Below are positions 19,713-28,279 of a stretch of DNA of 57,617 nucleotides, in pieces (within the stretch, counting starts at the first letter, position 1; every line of letters begins with the position of its first letter). The translations under genes and the position numbers were made by a program. Below the pieces are notes generated by a model. That model was not told the DNA's origin. It saw only the letters and a program-made list of their open reading frames with translations, and ran no database searches. The stretch comes from Candidatus Faeciplasma pullistercoris (GTDB lineage: Bacteria > Bacillota > Clostridia > Oscillospirales > Ruminococcaceae), in contig DVLL01000024.1 in the NCBI GenBank assembly GCA_018715525.1, positions 1-57,617 of the forward strand, read 5' to 3'.

Positions 19713-19741
19713 AGTATATCCGCTGAAAGCCAATTAGTCAA
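19713..19741 (-). promoter_or_regulatory. Sigma-A promoter of the HPr gene
   Basis: On the minus strand TTGACT (19736-19741), 17 bases and TATACT (19713-19718). Confidence 0.8.
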
Positions 19742-20003
19742 CGCCAAAAATCGCAGAATCCGCTCTTTTCGGGAAAATTCTGCTTTATGCTTAAACCCGA
19801 GCGCACCTCGCCGGCTCTATTGGACGTTTTGACTAATATTTGTTAGCATTACACAGCGATATAACCAAATAGCTGACCAATTAAAATAAATTTGGAAGCT
19901 TTTGAGCTTAATTTTACAAAATCAAGGGCAAATATTCAATTTGCGGACGGATATCCACCCGTGATTTTGCACAATCAAGGGCCGGATGTTTGATTTGAGA
20001 TTA
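19742..20003. other. Intergenic stretch with an imperfect direct repeat
   Basis: No gene is visible. Two imperfect copies of an about 32-base AT-rich unit (starting near 19911 and 19964, sharing ATTTT-CA-AATCAAGGGC) lie just after the trmD stop. No clear terminator for the trmD operon was found here. Confidence 0.5.
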
Positions 20004-20756
20004 TCAATCAAAGAACTTTGGGTGCTCGTCGCAGATAGCGGAGATCTCGCTCAGATATGCCCTGTCGACAAGATCCAGCTCAGCGGTTTCAAGAAGCTCG
20101 GGGCGCTTTTTATAGGTTTCCTCCAGCTTTTTATACCTCCGCCACTTAAGGATGTTGTCCCTGTGACCTGACAGCAGGACCTCCGGGACAGCCATTCCCT
20201 GCCACACCTCCGGGCGGGTGTACTGGGGGTACTCAAGAAGTCCGTCAAAGTGGCTTTCGTCCTCGTGCGAGACGGATTTGCCGAGCGTGCCGTCAAGCAT
20301 TCTCGCTATCCCGTCCACAAGCACCACCGCCGGAAGTTCGCCGCCGGTAAGAACAAAGTCGCCCAGCGATATCTCCTCGTCAACGATCTTGTCCAGTACA
20401 CGCTGATCCACTCCCTCGTAGTGACCGCAGAGTATGAATAAATCGCTTTTTTTCGAGAGCTCAAGGCATTTTTGCTGGTTGAGGGTTTTGCCCTTGGGCG
20501 ACATAAAGACTACATACGGCTTGCGGTCTCCCGCGACTGCCTTGTAGCACTGCCATATCGGTTCCGCCATCATCAGCATGCCCTGACGCTCGCTGTAGGG
20601 GGTGTCGTCTACCCTCTTGTGCTTGTCAAAGGCATAGTCTCTTATCTGATGGCATTTAAGCTCAAACACGCCCGCCTCTCTCGCTCTTCCCACGATGCTT
20701 GCCGAAAGCCAGGTCTCGCACAGCTCCGGGAACAGAGTGGCTATGTCAATCCTCAT
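20004..20756 (-). CDS. trmD: tRNA (guanine-N1)-methyltransferase
   Basis: 250 residues. TrmD methylates G37 next to the anticodon using S-adenosylmethionine and prevents frameshifting. The trefoil-knot motifs FILCGHYEGVDQRVLD and SLGDFVLTGGELPAVVLVDGIAR are intact, and the N-terminus MRIDIATLFPEL is typical. It overlaps rimM by 11 bases and is the last gene of the ffh operon. Confidence 0.97.
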   Translation of the reverse strand: MRIDIATLFPELCETWLSASIVGRAREAGVFELKCHQIRDYAFDKHKRVDDTPYSERQGMLMMAEPIWQCYKAVAGDRKPYVVFMSPKGKTLNQQKCLELSKKSDLFILCGHYEGVDQRVLDKIVDEEISLGDFVLTGGELPAVVLVDGIARMLDGTLGKSVSHEDESHFDGLLEYPQYTRPEVWQGMAVPEVLLSGHRDNILKWRRYKKLEETYKKRPELLETAELDLVDRAYLSEISAICDEHPKFFD

Positions 20757-21252
20757 CGAACAGCCCCTCCATAGGGTAAATGGTCATTTTTCCGCCTTCA
20801 ATGTCGGTAGAAAGGATTACTGATGGTATAGCCGGGATATAGTATGACTTATTGTTATCATTTTTTATCTCGTACACATCGTTCGCACCGGTCTGGAGGA
20901 CGTCGGATATTTTTCCGTAGAGCTTTCCCTGCTCGTCAAAAACACTAAGACCTAATAGGTCGGCTACAAAATAGGAGCCCTCCGGGAGCTCGGCGTCGGC
21001 TCTGTCCATATACAAAATCCTGTTTATCATGGCGTGAGCAGACTCGGGAGTGTCGCAGCCCCTGAGCTTAAGAAGCACCATGCTGCCCTGGACCCTTGCG
21101 CGCTCGACCTCGTATACCGTGCTTCCTTGGGCTGAGTAAAGCCGCTTGAACCCGCACAGATACTCGGGGGAGTCGCACCAGGGCTGAACCTTCAGCTCGC
21201 CCTTAAGACCGTGAACGGTCACGATTTTGCCTATTTCAAGAAATTTCTGCAT
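20746..21252 (-). CDS. rimM: 16S rRNA processing protein RimM
   Basis: 168 residues. The N-terminal RimM beta-barrel (IGKIVTVHGLKGELKVQPW) and C-terminal PRC-barrel (YFVADLLGLSVFDEQGKLYGKISDVLQTGANDVYEI) are both present. It binds S19 and assists 30S head maturation. The end PSVILSTDIEGGKMTIYPMEGLFDED is the usual one. Confidence 0.95.
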   Translation of the reverse strand: MQKFLEIGKIVTVHGLKGELKVQPWCDSPEYLCGFKRLYSAQGSTVYEVERARVQGSMVLLKLRGCDTPESAHAMINRILYMDRADAELPEGSYFVADLLGLSVFDEQGKLYGKISDVLQTGANDVYEIKNDNNKSYYIPAIPSVILSTDIEGGKMTIYPMEGLFDED

Positions 21253-21284
21253 TTTTCCTCCGAAATCGCGGCGGCGTCATTCAA

Positions 21285-21314
21285 AAAAACAGCCCAGAAA
21301 TAACCGAGCTGTTT
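21285..21314 (-). terminator. Intra-operon hairpin between khpA and rimM
   Basis: On the minus strand AAACAGC and GCTGTTT arms with a 14-base loop are followed by a T run. It would attenuate transcription into rimM-trmD. Confidence 0.55.
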
Positions 21315-21396
21315 ACTGACAAAGAAGCCGGAAGCCTGTCCGCGGTCGATAAACATATCAGCCTGAAAATAAGAACGGCTTGAAAAAATCGCCCCG

Positions 21397-21630
21397 TTAT
21401 TCTATTTCCACCGATATCTTCTGGTTTATCCTTGCCGCGCCGGCGCGCATAAGCGTGCGGATAGCCTTAGCTATCCTTCCCCGCTTGCCTATTACCTTTC
21501 CCATGTCGTCCGGCGCAACGTGGAGGTGGTATACGACCACTCCGTCCTCGTCCGGCTCGTCACAGGTTATCTGGATGGCGTCCTTGTCCTCGACAAGCTC
21601 CGCCACAATCACTCTAAGCAGCTTTTCCAT
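21397..21630 (-). CDS. khpA: KH-domain RNA-binding protein KhpA (YlqC)
   Basis: 77 residues, a single type II KH domain with the loop VIGKRGRIAKAIRTLMRA. KhpA with KhpB binds many RNAs and affects cell elongation and division in Firmicutes. It sits in the conserved position between rpsP and rimM. Confidence 0.93.
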   Translation of the reverse strand: MEKLLRVIVAELVEDKDAIQITCDEPDEDGVVVYHLHVAPDDMGKVIGKRGRIAKAIRTLMRAGAARINQKISVEIE

Positions 21631-21798
21631 GGTATCTCCTTAAATCTTCCCCGGTTGAAATCGGATGCCGGTACTATATAATACCGTGCGACCGCTATGG
21701 GGCAGCTCAGCCAAGTGCGGTACGGCTGAGCTCAGCAAAGCTGCAATCGGGGATGGTAAGAGTTGTGAGCAGCCTGCTGATATGCCATAGTATCTGCG
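21631..21798. other. Structured spacer between rpsP and khpA
   Basis: 168 bases without a gene. A perfect 9-bp hairpin at 21704-21732 and a smaller dyad near 21669-21687 are present without a T run. They may stabilise or process the operon mRNA. Confidence 0.4.
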
Positions 21799-22041
21799 TC
21801 AGAGGACGCCGTTCTTCTTGAAAAGAGCCTTGACGGTATCGGTAGGCTGCGCGCCTGTAGCGATCCACTTCTTAGCCTTCTCAGCGTCTACCTTGAGTAC
21901 GGAGGGCTCAACGGTGGGGTCATAGTAGCCTATTTCCTCGATGAAGCGTCCGTCTCTGGGATATCTGGAATCTGCGACTACTATTCTGTAGAAGGGGTCC
22001 TTCTTAGCGCCGATTCTTCTGAGTCTGATCTTTACTGCCAT
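21799..22041 (-). CDS. rpsP: 30S ribosomal protein S16
   Basis: 80 residues with the typical start [26 protein letters not shown] and the [11 protein letters not shown] motif. It is a structural protein of the 30S body. A good Shine-Dalgarno (GGAGGTG) lies upstream. Confidence 0.97.
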   Translation of the reverse strand: MAVKIRLRRIGAKKDPFYRIVVADSRYPRDGRFIEEIGYYDPTVEPSVLKVDAEKAKKWIATGAQPTDTVKALFKKNGVL

Positions 22042-22136
22042 ATATTTTCACCTCCGAAAACTGATTGTATATTAACCTTGTGATATCAGGGTTAATGCGA
22101 ATGTCATCATGCCTGCGGCTTTCCGCCTCAAAGGCG

Positions 22137-23510
22137 TCACTGCTTTGCTCCGGGCAGCCCGTTCATAAACTCGGGCGGAAGCTTGGGGAGCCTCTTGCGC
22201 TTTCCCTTGCCGTTTTTGCCCGAGCCGGTAAGCCCGAACCTTTTCATCATTTCCTTCATCTGCTCGTACTGCTTCAAAAGCCGGTTGACGTCCTCGACCT
22301 TAGTGCCGCTTCCCGCGGCTATCCTGCGCTTTCTCTTCGGGTTTATTATCGAGGGCTTAGCTCGCTCCTCGGGAGTCATCGAGAGTATCATCGCTTCGGT
22401 TCTTGGAAGCTGGCGCTCGTCTATGGCGCTTTCGTCTATCTTGTTCGCTCCGGGTATCATCTGCAAAAGGGAGCGCAGCGAGCCCATTTTCCTTATCTGG
22501 CGCATCTGCTCGAGCAGGTCGTTGAGGTCAAAGCCTCCCTCCATCAGCTTGTCTGCGAGCTTATCCGCCGCCTTCTGGTCGATGGTGGTCTGAGCCTTCT
22601 CGATGAGGGACAAAACGTCTCCCATGCCGAGTATCCTCGACGCCATTCTCTCGGGGTGGAAGGGCTCGAACTCGTCCAGCTTTTCGCCGGTGCCGACAAA
22701 CTTGATAGGCTTGCCGGTGGCGGCGAGAACGGAGAGCGCCGCGCCTCCTCTGGTGTCCGAGTCAAGCTTTGTGAGTATCACGCTGTCGATATTGAGAGCC
22801 TCGTCAAAGCTCTTAGCGACGTTTACCGCTTCCTGACCGGTCATCGCGTCGATGACGAGAATTATCTCGCTCGGGTTAGCTATCTCCTTGATATCCTTGA
22901 GCTCAGCCATGAGCTCCTCGTCTATCTGTAAGCGTCCGGCGGTGTCTATTATCACCACGTCGTTGCCATAGTCGCGGGCGTGGGACAAGGCTGCTTTAAC
23001 TATTTTGCGCGGGTCTGTCTGCCCCATCTCAAAGACTGCCACTCCCGCCTTTTCGCCGACGATTTTGAGCTGCTCTATGGCGGCGGGTCGGTATATGTCG
23101 CAGGCTACAAGCAAAGGACGCATCTCGTGCTCCTTGAAGTAGCGGGCGAGCTTGGCGGAGTGCGTGGTTTTACCTGAGCCCTGAAGTCCGCACATCATTA
23201 TGACGCACGGGGGCTTCGAGGGGAAGTTTATCTTGCTGTTAGAGTCGCCCATGAGGGAGATAAGCTCCTCGTGGACGATTTTTACCACCTGCTGCGCGGG
23301 GGTAAGGCTCTCAAGAACGTCGGAGCCGACGCATCTTTCGGAGACCTTCGCCACAAAGTCCTTTACCACCTTGTAGCTTACGTCCGCCTCGAGAAGAGCC
23401 ATGCGTATTTCCTTCATTGCGGCTTTGACATCCGCTTCGGTGAGTCTTCCGTGAGACTTAAGGCGCTTGAAAACGCCGCTGAGCTTTTCGCTCAATCCCT
23501 CAAAAGCCAT
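22137..23510 (-). CDS. ffh: Signal recognition particle protein Ffh
   Basis: 457 residues. An N domain is followed by the GTPase G domain (G1 GLQGSGKTT, G3 DTAGR, G4 TKLD, with DTRGGAALS) and a Met-rich M domain (SMTPEERAKPSIINPKRKRRIAAGSG), which binds 4.5S/6S SRP RNA and signal peptides. It directs membrane proteins to SecYEG through FtsY. It directly follows ylxM with no gap. Confidence 0.97.
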   Translation of the reverse strand: MAFEGLSEKLSGVFKRLKSHGRLTEADVKAAMKEIRMALLEADVSYKVVKDFVAKVSERCVGSDVLESLTPAQQVVKIVHEELISLMGDSNSKINFPSKPPCVIMMCGLQGSGKTTHSAKLARYFKEHEMRPLLVACDIYRPAAIEQLKIVGEKAGVAVFEMGQTDPRKIVKAALSHARDYGNDVVIIDTAGRLQIDEELMAELKDIKEIANPSEIILVIDAMTGQEAVNVAKSFDEALNIDSVILTKLDSDTRGGAALSVLAATGKPIKFVGTGEKLDEFEPFHPERMASRILGMGDVLSLIEKAQTTIDQKAADKLADKLMEGGFDLNDLLEQMRQIRKMGSLRSLLQMIPGANKIDESAIDERQLPRTEAMILSMTPEERAKPSIINPKRKRRIAAGSGTKVEDVNRLLKQYEQMKEMMKRFGLTGSGKNGKGKRKRLPKLPPEFMNGLPGAKQ

Positions 23511-23888
23511 TTACTGATTCCTTTCGGCAAGCTTGGAGCGGTCTATCGAAGCCTTGATTTTCTCAAGCTTCTCGATGACGCTCTTGGTGGTGGTGTATGA
23601 GCGGCAATCCGCGATTATTTCGTCGCAGGCGGCGTTTACGCCGGCGAGCAGGGCGTCGTATTCCTCGATGATTCGGAACACGCCTATCTTTTGGTCGAGC
23701 TCGGTGAGCGATTCCTCGCCGCGCTTGATGCTGTCCCGCACTCCCTGACGGGAGATACCCTCGTTTGCCGCGATTTCCGAGAGGGAGAGGTCTTCATTAT
23801 AGTAAAAATCGAGCATTTCACGCTGCTTTTCGGTCAGCATGCCGCCGTAAACGTCCAGAAGCGCGGAAAATCTGAGATTCTTAGCCAC
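23511..23888 (-). CDS. ylxM: YlxM/p13-like SRP-associated protein
   Basis: 125 residues, UPF0122 family, with a sigma-70 region 4-like helix-turn-helix (LTEKQREMLDFYYNEDLSLSEIAANEGISRQGVRDSIKRGEESL). YlxM stimulates SRP GTPase activity in streptococci (family knowledge). The start is GTG at 23888 with AGGTGAT upstream. It is the first gene of the ffh-trmD operon. Confidence 0.93.
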   Translation of the reverse strand: MAKNLRFSALLDVYGGMLTEKQREMLDFYYNEDLSLSEIAANEGISRQGVRDSIKRGEESLTELDQKIGVFRIIEEYDALLAGVNAACDEIIADCRSYTTTKSVIEKLEKIKASIDRSKLAERNQ

Positions 23889-23972
23889 AATATCACCTGC
23901 TCCTTGTATGATAGATTATTAAAATCACAAAATGTCGTGTCCTATGTAAAGCACGCAAACTTTACAGCAGAT

Positions 23973-24001
23973 ATTATAATATATATTTTACCGTTTGTCA
24001 A
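23973..24001 (-). promoter_or_regulatory. Consensus sigma-A promoter of the ylxM-ffh-trmD operon
   Basis: On the minus strand TTGACA (23996-24001), 17 bases and TATAAT (23973-23978), a perfect consensus. Confidence 0.9.
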
Positions 24002-24086
24002 TAGCGCCGATACATTTTCCATCGAAAAAGATTGAAAGCGGGAAAAGACGGGCGGATGTGAGGGCGTGGCACGGGATGAACGCTTT

Positions 24087-24122
24087 GGCGCATGCGGGAG
24101 GCAAGCTCGGAGAGCATGCGCC
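24087..24122. repeat. Inverted repeat without T run
   Basis: The perfect 9-bp arms GGCGCATGC and GCATGCGCC have an 18-base loop. It lies in a GC-rich spacer between the ylxM promoter and the aspS terminator. Confidence 0.5.
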
Positions 24123-24162
24123 CGCCGGCAGTTTGTTTTAGGCAGTATGCGGTAAAGCCCCC

Positions 24163-24211
24163 AAAAACCGCCGGAGCATGACGGGAAATTCCGCCGTGCT
24201 CCGGTTTTTTT
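24163..24211 (-). terminator. Terminator of hisS-aspS
   Basis: The arms CCGGAGCA and TGCTCCGG carry extra inner pairs. On the minus strand CGGTTTTT follows; the plus side also has a T run. Confidence 0.85.
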
Positions 24212-24213
24212 AA

Positions 24214-26001
24214 CTATTTGTCTTTGTCGCCCGTCTGAGTCGAAATCGCTATATGCAGCTCGTCAAGCTGCTTGGAATCGACTGCGGCGGGGCAGCCGGA
24301 CATAAGCTCGCTCGCGTTCTGGACCTTGGGGAAGGCGAGGACATCGCGGAGGCTGTCAGCTCCGCTCATAAGCATCGCGAGCCTGTCAAGACCGAGTCCG
24401 AAGCCTCCGTGCGGCGGCGCTCCGTACTTGTACGCCTCTACCAGGAAGCCGAACTTTGCCTCTATCTCCTCGTCGGCAAGACCAAGGGAGCGGAACATGT
24501 GCTCCTGAAGCTCGCAGTCGGTTATTCTCATTGAGCCGGAAAGAAGCTCTATGCCGTTCATTACAAGGTCATAGCACTTTGCTCTCACGTTGGCGGGGTC
24601 GGTGTCAAGGTACTCAAGGCACTCGTCCAGCGGCATGGTGAACGGGTGGTGCATCGCGTCCCAGCCTCCGGTCTCCTCGTTATACTCAAAGAACGGGAAC
24701 TCGACTATCCACAAAAGGTTGTACTTGTCGGCGGGGATGATGTCCATCTTCTTGGCTGCTATCAGCCTGAGCGCGCCGAGAGTGGGCAAAACGACATTGT
24801 TTTTGTCCGCCACGATGAGCACCACGTCGCCCTTCTTGGCACCGAGGCGGTTTATTATCGCGTCAAGCTCTCCGTCCTTGAGGAACTTCGCGAAGGAGCA
24901 GGACGGCTCGTCCTCCACCCAGCGGATATACGCCAGTCCCTTTGCGCCTATTCCCTTGGCGTGCTCGGTGAGCTTGTCTATTTCCTTTCTCGTGTAGACC
25001 CCTGCGCCGTTCTCGACGACTATCGCCCTTACCGAGCCGCCCGCCTCTATCGCCGAGCGGAACACTACAAAATCAACATCCTTGACCGTTTCGGTGATGT
25101 CCTGAATCTCCATGCCGAAGCGTGTGTCAGGCTTGTCAGAGCCGTAGCGGTTCATGGCGTCGGCATAGGTCAGCCTCGGGAGAGGGAGGGTTATATCCTT
25201 TCCCATTACCTCCTTGAAGAGCCTCTGCATCAGTCCCTCGCCTATCTTCAGGATGTCCTCGACATCGACAAAGGACATCTCCATGTCTATCTGTGTAAAC
25301 TCAGGCTGCCTGTCCGCTCTGAGGTCCTCGTCCCTGAAGCAGCGTGCGAGCTGGACATAGCGGTCAAAGCCGGCGACCATCAGAAGCTGCTTGTATATCT
25401 GGGGAGACTGCGGCAGAGCGTAGAACTTGCCGTCGTGTATTCTCGAGGGGACGAGATAGTCCCTCGCGCCCTCCGGGGTGGAGCGTATCATCATCGGGGT
25501 CTCTATCTCGATGAAGTCGTTGTCATAGAAGTACTCTCTTGCGACCTTGGCGATTTTGTGCCTGAGGAGAAGATTTTCGGTGAGCTTTTTCGTCCTGAGG
25601 TCAAGGTAGCGGTATCTGAGCTTGAGCTCATCGTTGACCTTGTCCGAGTTGGTTATCTCAAAGGGGGTGGTCTGAGCCTTTGCGAGAATGCGAAGGTCTG
25701 TCACTCTTATCTCGACCGTTCCGGTCCTGATTTCGGTGTTTACGCTCTCCCTGGGAGTGACCATGCCCTTTGCCATGAGCACATACTCGTTTCTGACCGA
25801 AGTCGCCTTCTCAAAAATCTCCCTGTCGGTGTCGTCTCCGAAGGCGAGCTGCACTATGCCGGTTCTGTCCCTAAGATCTATAAATATGAGGTTTCCGAGG
25901 TTCCTTACCTTCTGAGCGAAGCCGCATACCACCACCTCGCAGGGGGTAAGCGGGATCTCGGCGCAGTAGTGAGTCCTTCTGAGGTTATCCATTCTGTCCA
26001 T
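24214..26001 (-). CDS. aspS: Aspartyl-tRNA synthetase
   Basis: 595 residues, bacterial-type class II enzyme. The N-terminal OB-fold binds the anticodon (VVVCGFAQKVRNLGNLIFIDLRDRTGIVQLAF). The catalytic core has FIEIETPMMIRSTPEGARDYLVPSR and RCFRDEDLRADRQPEFTQIDMEMSF. A GAD insertion domain follows, then motif 3 GAPPHGGFGLGLDRL. It lies 20 bases after hisS, so the T-box upstream of hisS controls both. Confidence 0.97.
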   Translation of the reverse strand: MDRMDNLRRTHYCAEIPLTPCEVVVCGFAQKVRNLGNLIFIDLRDRTGIVQLAFGDDTDREIFEKATSVRNEYVLMAKGMVTPRESVNTEIRTGTVEIRVTDLRILAKAQTTPFEITNSDKVNDELKLRYRYLDLRTKKLTENLLLRHKIAKVAREYFYDNDFIEIETPMMIRSTPEGARDYLVPSRIHDGKFYALPQSPQIYKQLLMVAGFDRYVQLARCFRDEDLRADRQPEFTQIDMEMSFVDVEDILKIGEGLMQRLFKEVMGKDITLPLPRLTYADAMNRYGSDKPDTRFGMEIQDITETVKDVDFVVFRSAIEAGGSVRAIVVENGAGVYTRKEIDKLTEHAKGIGAKGLAYIRWVEDEPSCSFAKFLKDGELDAIINRLGAKKGDVVLIVADKNNVVLPTLGALRLIAAKKMDIIPADKYNLLWIVEFPFFEYNEETGGWDAMHHPFTMPLDECLEYLDTDPANVRAKCYDLVMNGIELLSGSMRITDCELQEHMFRSLGLADEEIEAKFGFLVEAYKYGAPPHGGFGLGLDRLAMLMSGADSLRDVLAFPKVQNASELMSGCPAAVDSKQLDELHIAISTQTGDKDK

Positions 26002-26021
26002 ATTTCATCCTCCGGCCTGAT

Positions 26022-27365
26022 TCATATATTATTCAGTCCGAGCCCCTCGGTGAGCGACTCAAGATTGTCCTCAAGTCCCTCCGTCTCGAAGGTCTCGTTT
26101 ATTATAAGCGAGACAAACGCGGTCTTAAAGGCGTCGAGCGACGCCTCGGTCTGATCGCCGGTGCGCATGTTCTTTATCCTGACTATGCCCGACTCGAGCT
26201 CGTTGTCGCCTAATACACAGACGAACTTCGCGCCTATCTTGTCTGCGTACCTCATCTGCGGCTTGAGTCCCCTGCCGACTATGTCGAACTCTGCGGCGTA
26301 GCCGTCCTCCCTGAGCTCCATGGTCATCAGGGAAGCCTTTTTCGCGGCTTTTTCTCCCATGGGGGCAAAGTAGATATCGCAGGTCTTGGGGACGAGGAAA
26401 TCCTTGTTCTGCTTCTCCATGGTGAGTATCAGCCTCTCAAGACCGAGTCCGAAGCCGAGCGCGGGCGTAGGCTGACCGCCAAGCTCTCTGACGAGTCCGT
26501 CGTATCTGCCGCCGCCGCAGACCGTGCCCTGGGCGCCGATGTCGGTAGAGATGAACTCAAAGACTGTCCTTGTGTAGTAGTCAAGACCTCTTACTATCCT
26601 TGGGTTGACCTTGTATTCCACTCCGTAGTCGCCAAGTATGCCCTTGAGCTTTTCAAAGTGCTCTGAGCAGTCCGAGCAAAGGTAGTCGAGTATCACCGGA
26701 GCGTCCTTGGCTATTTCAGAGCATACCACAGACTTGCAGTCGAGTATCCTCATCGGGTTCTTTTCAAGCCGCTCGAGGCAGGTCGGGCAGAGCTCGTCCC
26801 TGCGAGCATAGAAATACTCCTTGAGCGCGGCGTGGTAGCTTTTGCGGCACTCCGGGCAGCCGATGGAGTTTATGTTCAGGGCTATCCCGTCCAGCCCGCA
26901 GGAATCTATGACCGATTTTGCGAGCATGATTATCTCCGCGTCGGCGTAGGGGTTGGCGGTTCCGAACATCTCGACTCCGAACTGGTGAAACTCCCTGAGT
27001 CTTCCCGCCTGCGGCTTTTCGTGGCGGAAGCAGGGTATTATATAGTATACCTTCTGAGGGAAGCCCTCGTTCATCACGCCGTTTTCAAGCATCGCCCTGA
27101 CCACTCCGGCCGTGCCCTCGGGTCTGAGGGTAAAGGTCGCGTCGCCCTTAGAGGAGACGGTGTACATTTCCTTTGTGACCACATCAGAGGTGTCTCCCAC
27201 AGAGCGGATGTAAAGAGAGGTTTCCTCAAAGACGGGAGTGCGTATCTCCCTGAAGCCGAACTGCTCCGCGCAGTCCCTGACCACCTGCTCGACGGTGTGC
27301 CATTTGTAGATTGAAGACGGCAGGGCGTCCTGAGTGCCCTTTGGTCTTTGTACCGATAAAGCCAT
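26022..27365 (-). CDS. hisS: Histidyl-tRNA synthetase
   Basis: 447 residues from the ATG at 27365, preceded by GGAGG; a longer in-frame extension to 27548 would translate the T-box leader and is rejected. Class II motifs are present: FTLRPEGTAGVVRA, the HisA motifs RGLDYYTRTVFEF and GGGRYDGLV, and motif 3 GFGLGLERLIL. A C-terminal anticodon-binding domain follows. The central insert has Cys pairs (CPEC, CPTC) that may bind zinc. Confidence 0.96.
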   Translation of the reverse strand: MALSVQRPKGTQDALPSSIYKWHTVEQVVRDCAEQFGFREIRTPVFEETSLYIRSVGDTSDVVTKEMYTVSSKGDATFTLRPEGTAGVVRAMLENGVMNEGFPQKVYYIIPCFRHEKPQAGRLREFHQFGVEMFGTANPYADAEIIMLAKSVIDSCGLDGIALNINSIGCPECRKSYHAALKEYFYARRDELCPTCLERLEKNPMRILDCKSVVCSEIAKDAPVILDYLCSDCSEHFEKLKGILGDYGVEYKVNPRIVRGLDYYTRTVFEFISTDIGAQGTVCGGGRYDGLVRELGGQPTPALGFGLGLERLILTMEKQNKDFLVPKTCDIYFAPMGEKAAKKASLMTMELREDGYAAEFDIVGRGLKPQMRYADKIGAKFVCVLGDNELESGIVRIKNMRTGDQTEASLDAFKTAFVSLIINETFETEGLEDNLESLTEGLGLNNI

Positions 27366-27414
27366 AATTTTCCTCCATTTAAAATATAAATGCGTAAAAA
27401 ACGGCTGCCTCCCC

Positions 27415-27690
27415 CATAAAAAGGGACGACAGTCGCCGTGGTACCACCCTAAATTACCGCGTTCGCGGGCGCAATAACGTCCTTCGCGGTCGCTTTTGCC
27501 CGTAACGTGAGCCGCCCTGATACGGGCGAACCGCCGCGGCTTGTCCACCGCGGAGCTTGGGGGTGTCCTTCGACGGTATCCGGCGCGGACGCTCTCACCT
27601 GCGGCGTTTTCAACGCCTGCGTCCCTCTCTTTGCCGCTGCGGATACGGCTACTCTCCCCGTCACAGCTTTTGAACTATTTTGGTCTTTGC
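27415..27690 (-). promoter_or_regulatory. T-box riboswitch leader of hisS-aspS
   Basis: The T-box core AGGGTGGTACCACGG (minus strand, 27436-27450) lies just before a terminator arm CGTCCC and T run (27418-27427). Upstream are stem I landmarks: AGAGTA at about 27650, AGAGAG, and GGTGAGAGC. On the 3' side of the specifier loop the minus strand reads GAAGGACACCCCC (27559-27571), containing GAC (Asp) and, overlapping, CAC (His). Uncharged tRNA binding would stabilise the antiterminator and turn on synthetase expression. Which tRNA is read needs testing. The left arm of the terminator is GGACG near 27477-27483. Confidence 0.9.
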
Positions 27691-27703
27691 CACTTTGGCA
27701 AAG
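27685..27703 (-). terminator. Hairpin directly after mgsA
   Basis: A perfect 8-bp stem with a 3-base loop abuts the mgsA stop but lacks a T run. It could also be part of, or lie just before, the T-box transcript. Confidence 0.35.
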
Positions 27704-28099
27704 CTACTTCATGTATTCTCTCCAGTCCAGATCTCCTCTGGAGAGCGCCATTATAAGAGCCTCCGCCGTTGCGATATTAGTGGCGACAGGGAGGTTATAA
27801 ACATCGCAAAGCCACAAAAGATCCATCTCGTCCTGATCTCCCGCCTTGCGGTGAAGAGGGTCTCTGAAGAAAATGACAAGATCTATCTCGTTGCAGGAGA
27901 TCATCGAGCTTATCTGCTGGCAGCCTCCCTGACGACCCGACAGATACTTGACGATTTTAAGTCCGGTTGCTTCTTCGACCTGTTTTCCGGTTGTACTGGT
28001 AGAGCACAGATTGTGCTTTGATAATATTCCGCTGTACGCGATGCAGAACTGGATCATCAGTTCTTTCTTTGCATCATGCGCAATGAGTGCAATTTTCAT
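27704..28099 (-). CDS. mgsA: Methylglyoxal synthase-like protein with altered active site
   Basis: 131 residues from the ATG at 28099. The fold motifs of methylglyoxal synthase are clear: IALIAHDAKK, STTGKQVEEATG, FFRDPL and LPVATNIATAEALI. The enzyme converts dihydroxyacetone phosphate to methylglyoxal. By alignment to the E. coli enzyme, the catalytic Asp71 of GGDQQ is Cys60 here (GGCQQ), His98 is Gly87, and the GT of TGTTG is altered to TSTTG; Asp20, Asp91 and Asp101 equivalents (Asp9, Asp80, Asp90) remain. Activity is therefore doubtful. It follows mrdA, a common clostridial gene order, but has its own good promoter. Confidence 0.85.
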   Translation of the reverse strand: MKIALIAHDAKKELMIQFCIAYSGILSKHNLCSTSTTGKQVEEATGLKIVKYLSGRQGGCQQISSMISCNEIDLVIFFRDPLHRKAGDQDEMDLLWLCDVYNLPVATNIATAEALIMALSRGDLDWREYMK

Positions 28100-28208
28100 A
28101 CTGGGTCGTCCCCCTTTTATTTTTTTAAATTTATAGTCCAAGTAAACGGCTTTCCGTAAAGTCCCCGAAAGCGCGTGCAATCTATAAGACAAGCCAAGTC
28201 TCAAGTCA

Positions 28209-28237
28209 ATCTTATCACATTTTGAACCGGTTGTCAA
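28209..28237 (-). promoter_or_regulatory. Sigma-A promoter of mgsA
   Basis: On the minus strand TTGACA (28232-28237), 17 bases and TAAGAT (28209-28214) with extended TGA. Confidence 0.8.
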
Positions 28238-28279
28238 AGAATTTTCGCCTGAATAACTGCACAAAGATGTGTAAAATTT

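Noticed and set aside
24646-26154. 502-codon plus-strand frame opposite aspS and the end of hisS
   Set aside because: It is antisense to clear synthetase genes and has no ribosome site or recognisable domain; high-GC third positions keep the opposite frame open.
27366-27548. 61-codon N-terminal extension of hisS
   Set aside because: It would translate the T-box terminator and antiterminator; the ATG at 27365 has GGAGG and the family start.
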